Positions 63,689 through 64,000 of a DNA stretch of 64,000 nucleotides are shown in pieces; position 1 is the first letter of the stretch; each line of letters starts with the position of its first letter. The DNA is from Linderina pennispora (lineage: Eukaryota > Kickxellomycota > Kickxellomycetes > Kickxellales > Kickxellaceae), in assembly GCF_002104995.1 (NCBI RefSeq), contig NW_024468250.1, positions 868,001 to 932,000 of the forward strand, in the 5' to 3' direction. The translations under genes were made by a program, and so were the position numbers. Below the pieces are notes generated by a model that had not been told where the DNA came from, searched no databases, and saw only the letters and a program-made list of their open reading frames with translations.

Positions 63689-64000
63689 TTTTATGTGGGT
63701 ATAATGATGTTTGTGCGATTAGCAGTACTAACAGGTGGATATCAAGCTATGAAACAGGGTGGCAATATACAGCAGGAAATATCGATAGAAGGATGAAATG
63801 ATAGGAGGAAAGAGAATTAAACGAGAATAGCGGAAACAGGATGTTGACCTGAACCAGAAGGGGGGAGCTGGGACGCTTATATGAAGTGCAGCGGAACATT
63901 GTGGCAGGAGTCCTGGGCGGAGGTTTCAGATCCGCGTCTTGTTTCATGCTACAGTGTGCTGGGATTGCCAGGTATGCATGAAACAAACGGATACAGGTGG
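63689..64000. promoter_or_regulatory. Upstream region of 7TM-RGS copy 2
   Basis: 312 bp to the window edge. A TATATACAG-like stretch reads GCAATATACAGC near 63760. No other feature seen. Confidence 0.3.

Overview
The window is fungal nuclear DNA. It carries intron-poor, GC-rich eukaryotic genes (short GT-AG introns in four genes), fungal gene types (Utp14, Hrq1, PDK1/Pkh kinase, alpha-arrestin, Etr1, tandem P450s, 7TM-RGS receptors) and AT-rich islands of dead transposons. A Fanzor-type remnant, small CYSTM-like proteins and the low intron density suggest an early-diverging lineage. Kickxellomycotina is my best guess, inferred from overall flavour and not proven.

Layout. 1-533 is the 3' end of UTP14. 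534-11570 is a nested transposon island. A decayed Ty1/copia element lies on the minus strand. It is interrupted by short PIF/Harbinger-like elements with 3-bp target duplications (two related families, here called A and B), by a transposase fragment, and by a 1.58-kb Tc1/mariner relic. 11848-18088 holds ribosomal protein uL2, an orphan Vps4-type C-terminal tail, a PDK1-like kinase and a Ufd1/zinc-finger/AZUL protein. 18243-25353 is a second mobile island: a broken Fanzor (eukaryotic TnpB relative), a Helitron whose helicase has been replaced by an A element, and a secreted serine-rich protein gene. 26251-30175 has an HSDL2-type SDR and Hrq1 helicase. 30563-37804 is a cluster of four minus-strand CYSTM-like cysteine-tailed miniproteins flanked by two amino-acid transporters. 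38918-45684 has pyruvate dehydrogenase E1 alpha, gene fragments, uracil-DNA glycosylase, an unrecognised helical protein and an LSH/DDM1/Irc5-type remodeller. 45822-54048 is a tandem array of four P450 genes. 54621-63688 has mitochondrial enoyl reductase, an alpha-arrestin with PY motifs and a collagen-like tract, and two tandem 7TM-RGS receptors.

Many otherwise intact genes carry single-base frameshifts. Every one I resolved is a +1 insertion. Two nearly identical P450 copies also differ mostly by single extra bases. This looks like residual long-read insertion error rather than gene decay, so frameshifted housekeeping genes are annotated as CDS over their full span.

The most interesting signals are: the Fanzor remnant; the palindromic Harbinger-like families, in which asymmetric copies have target duplications while symmetric copies sit where host-element coding sequence is missing; CpG loss in repeat copies; a Gly in place of a near-universal His in uL2; the CYSTM cluster; and the paired 7TM-RGS genes.
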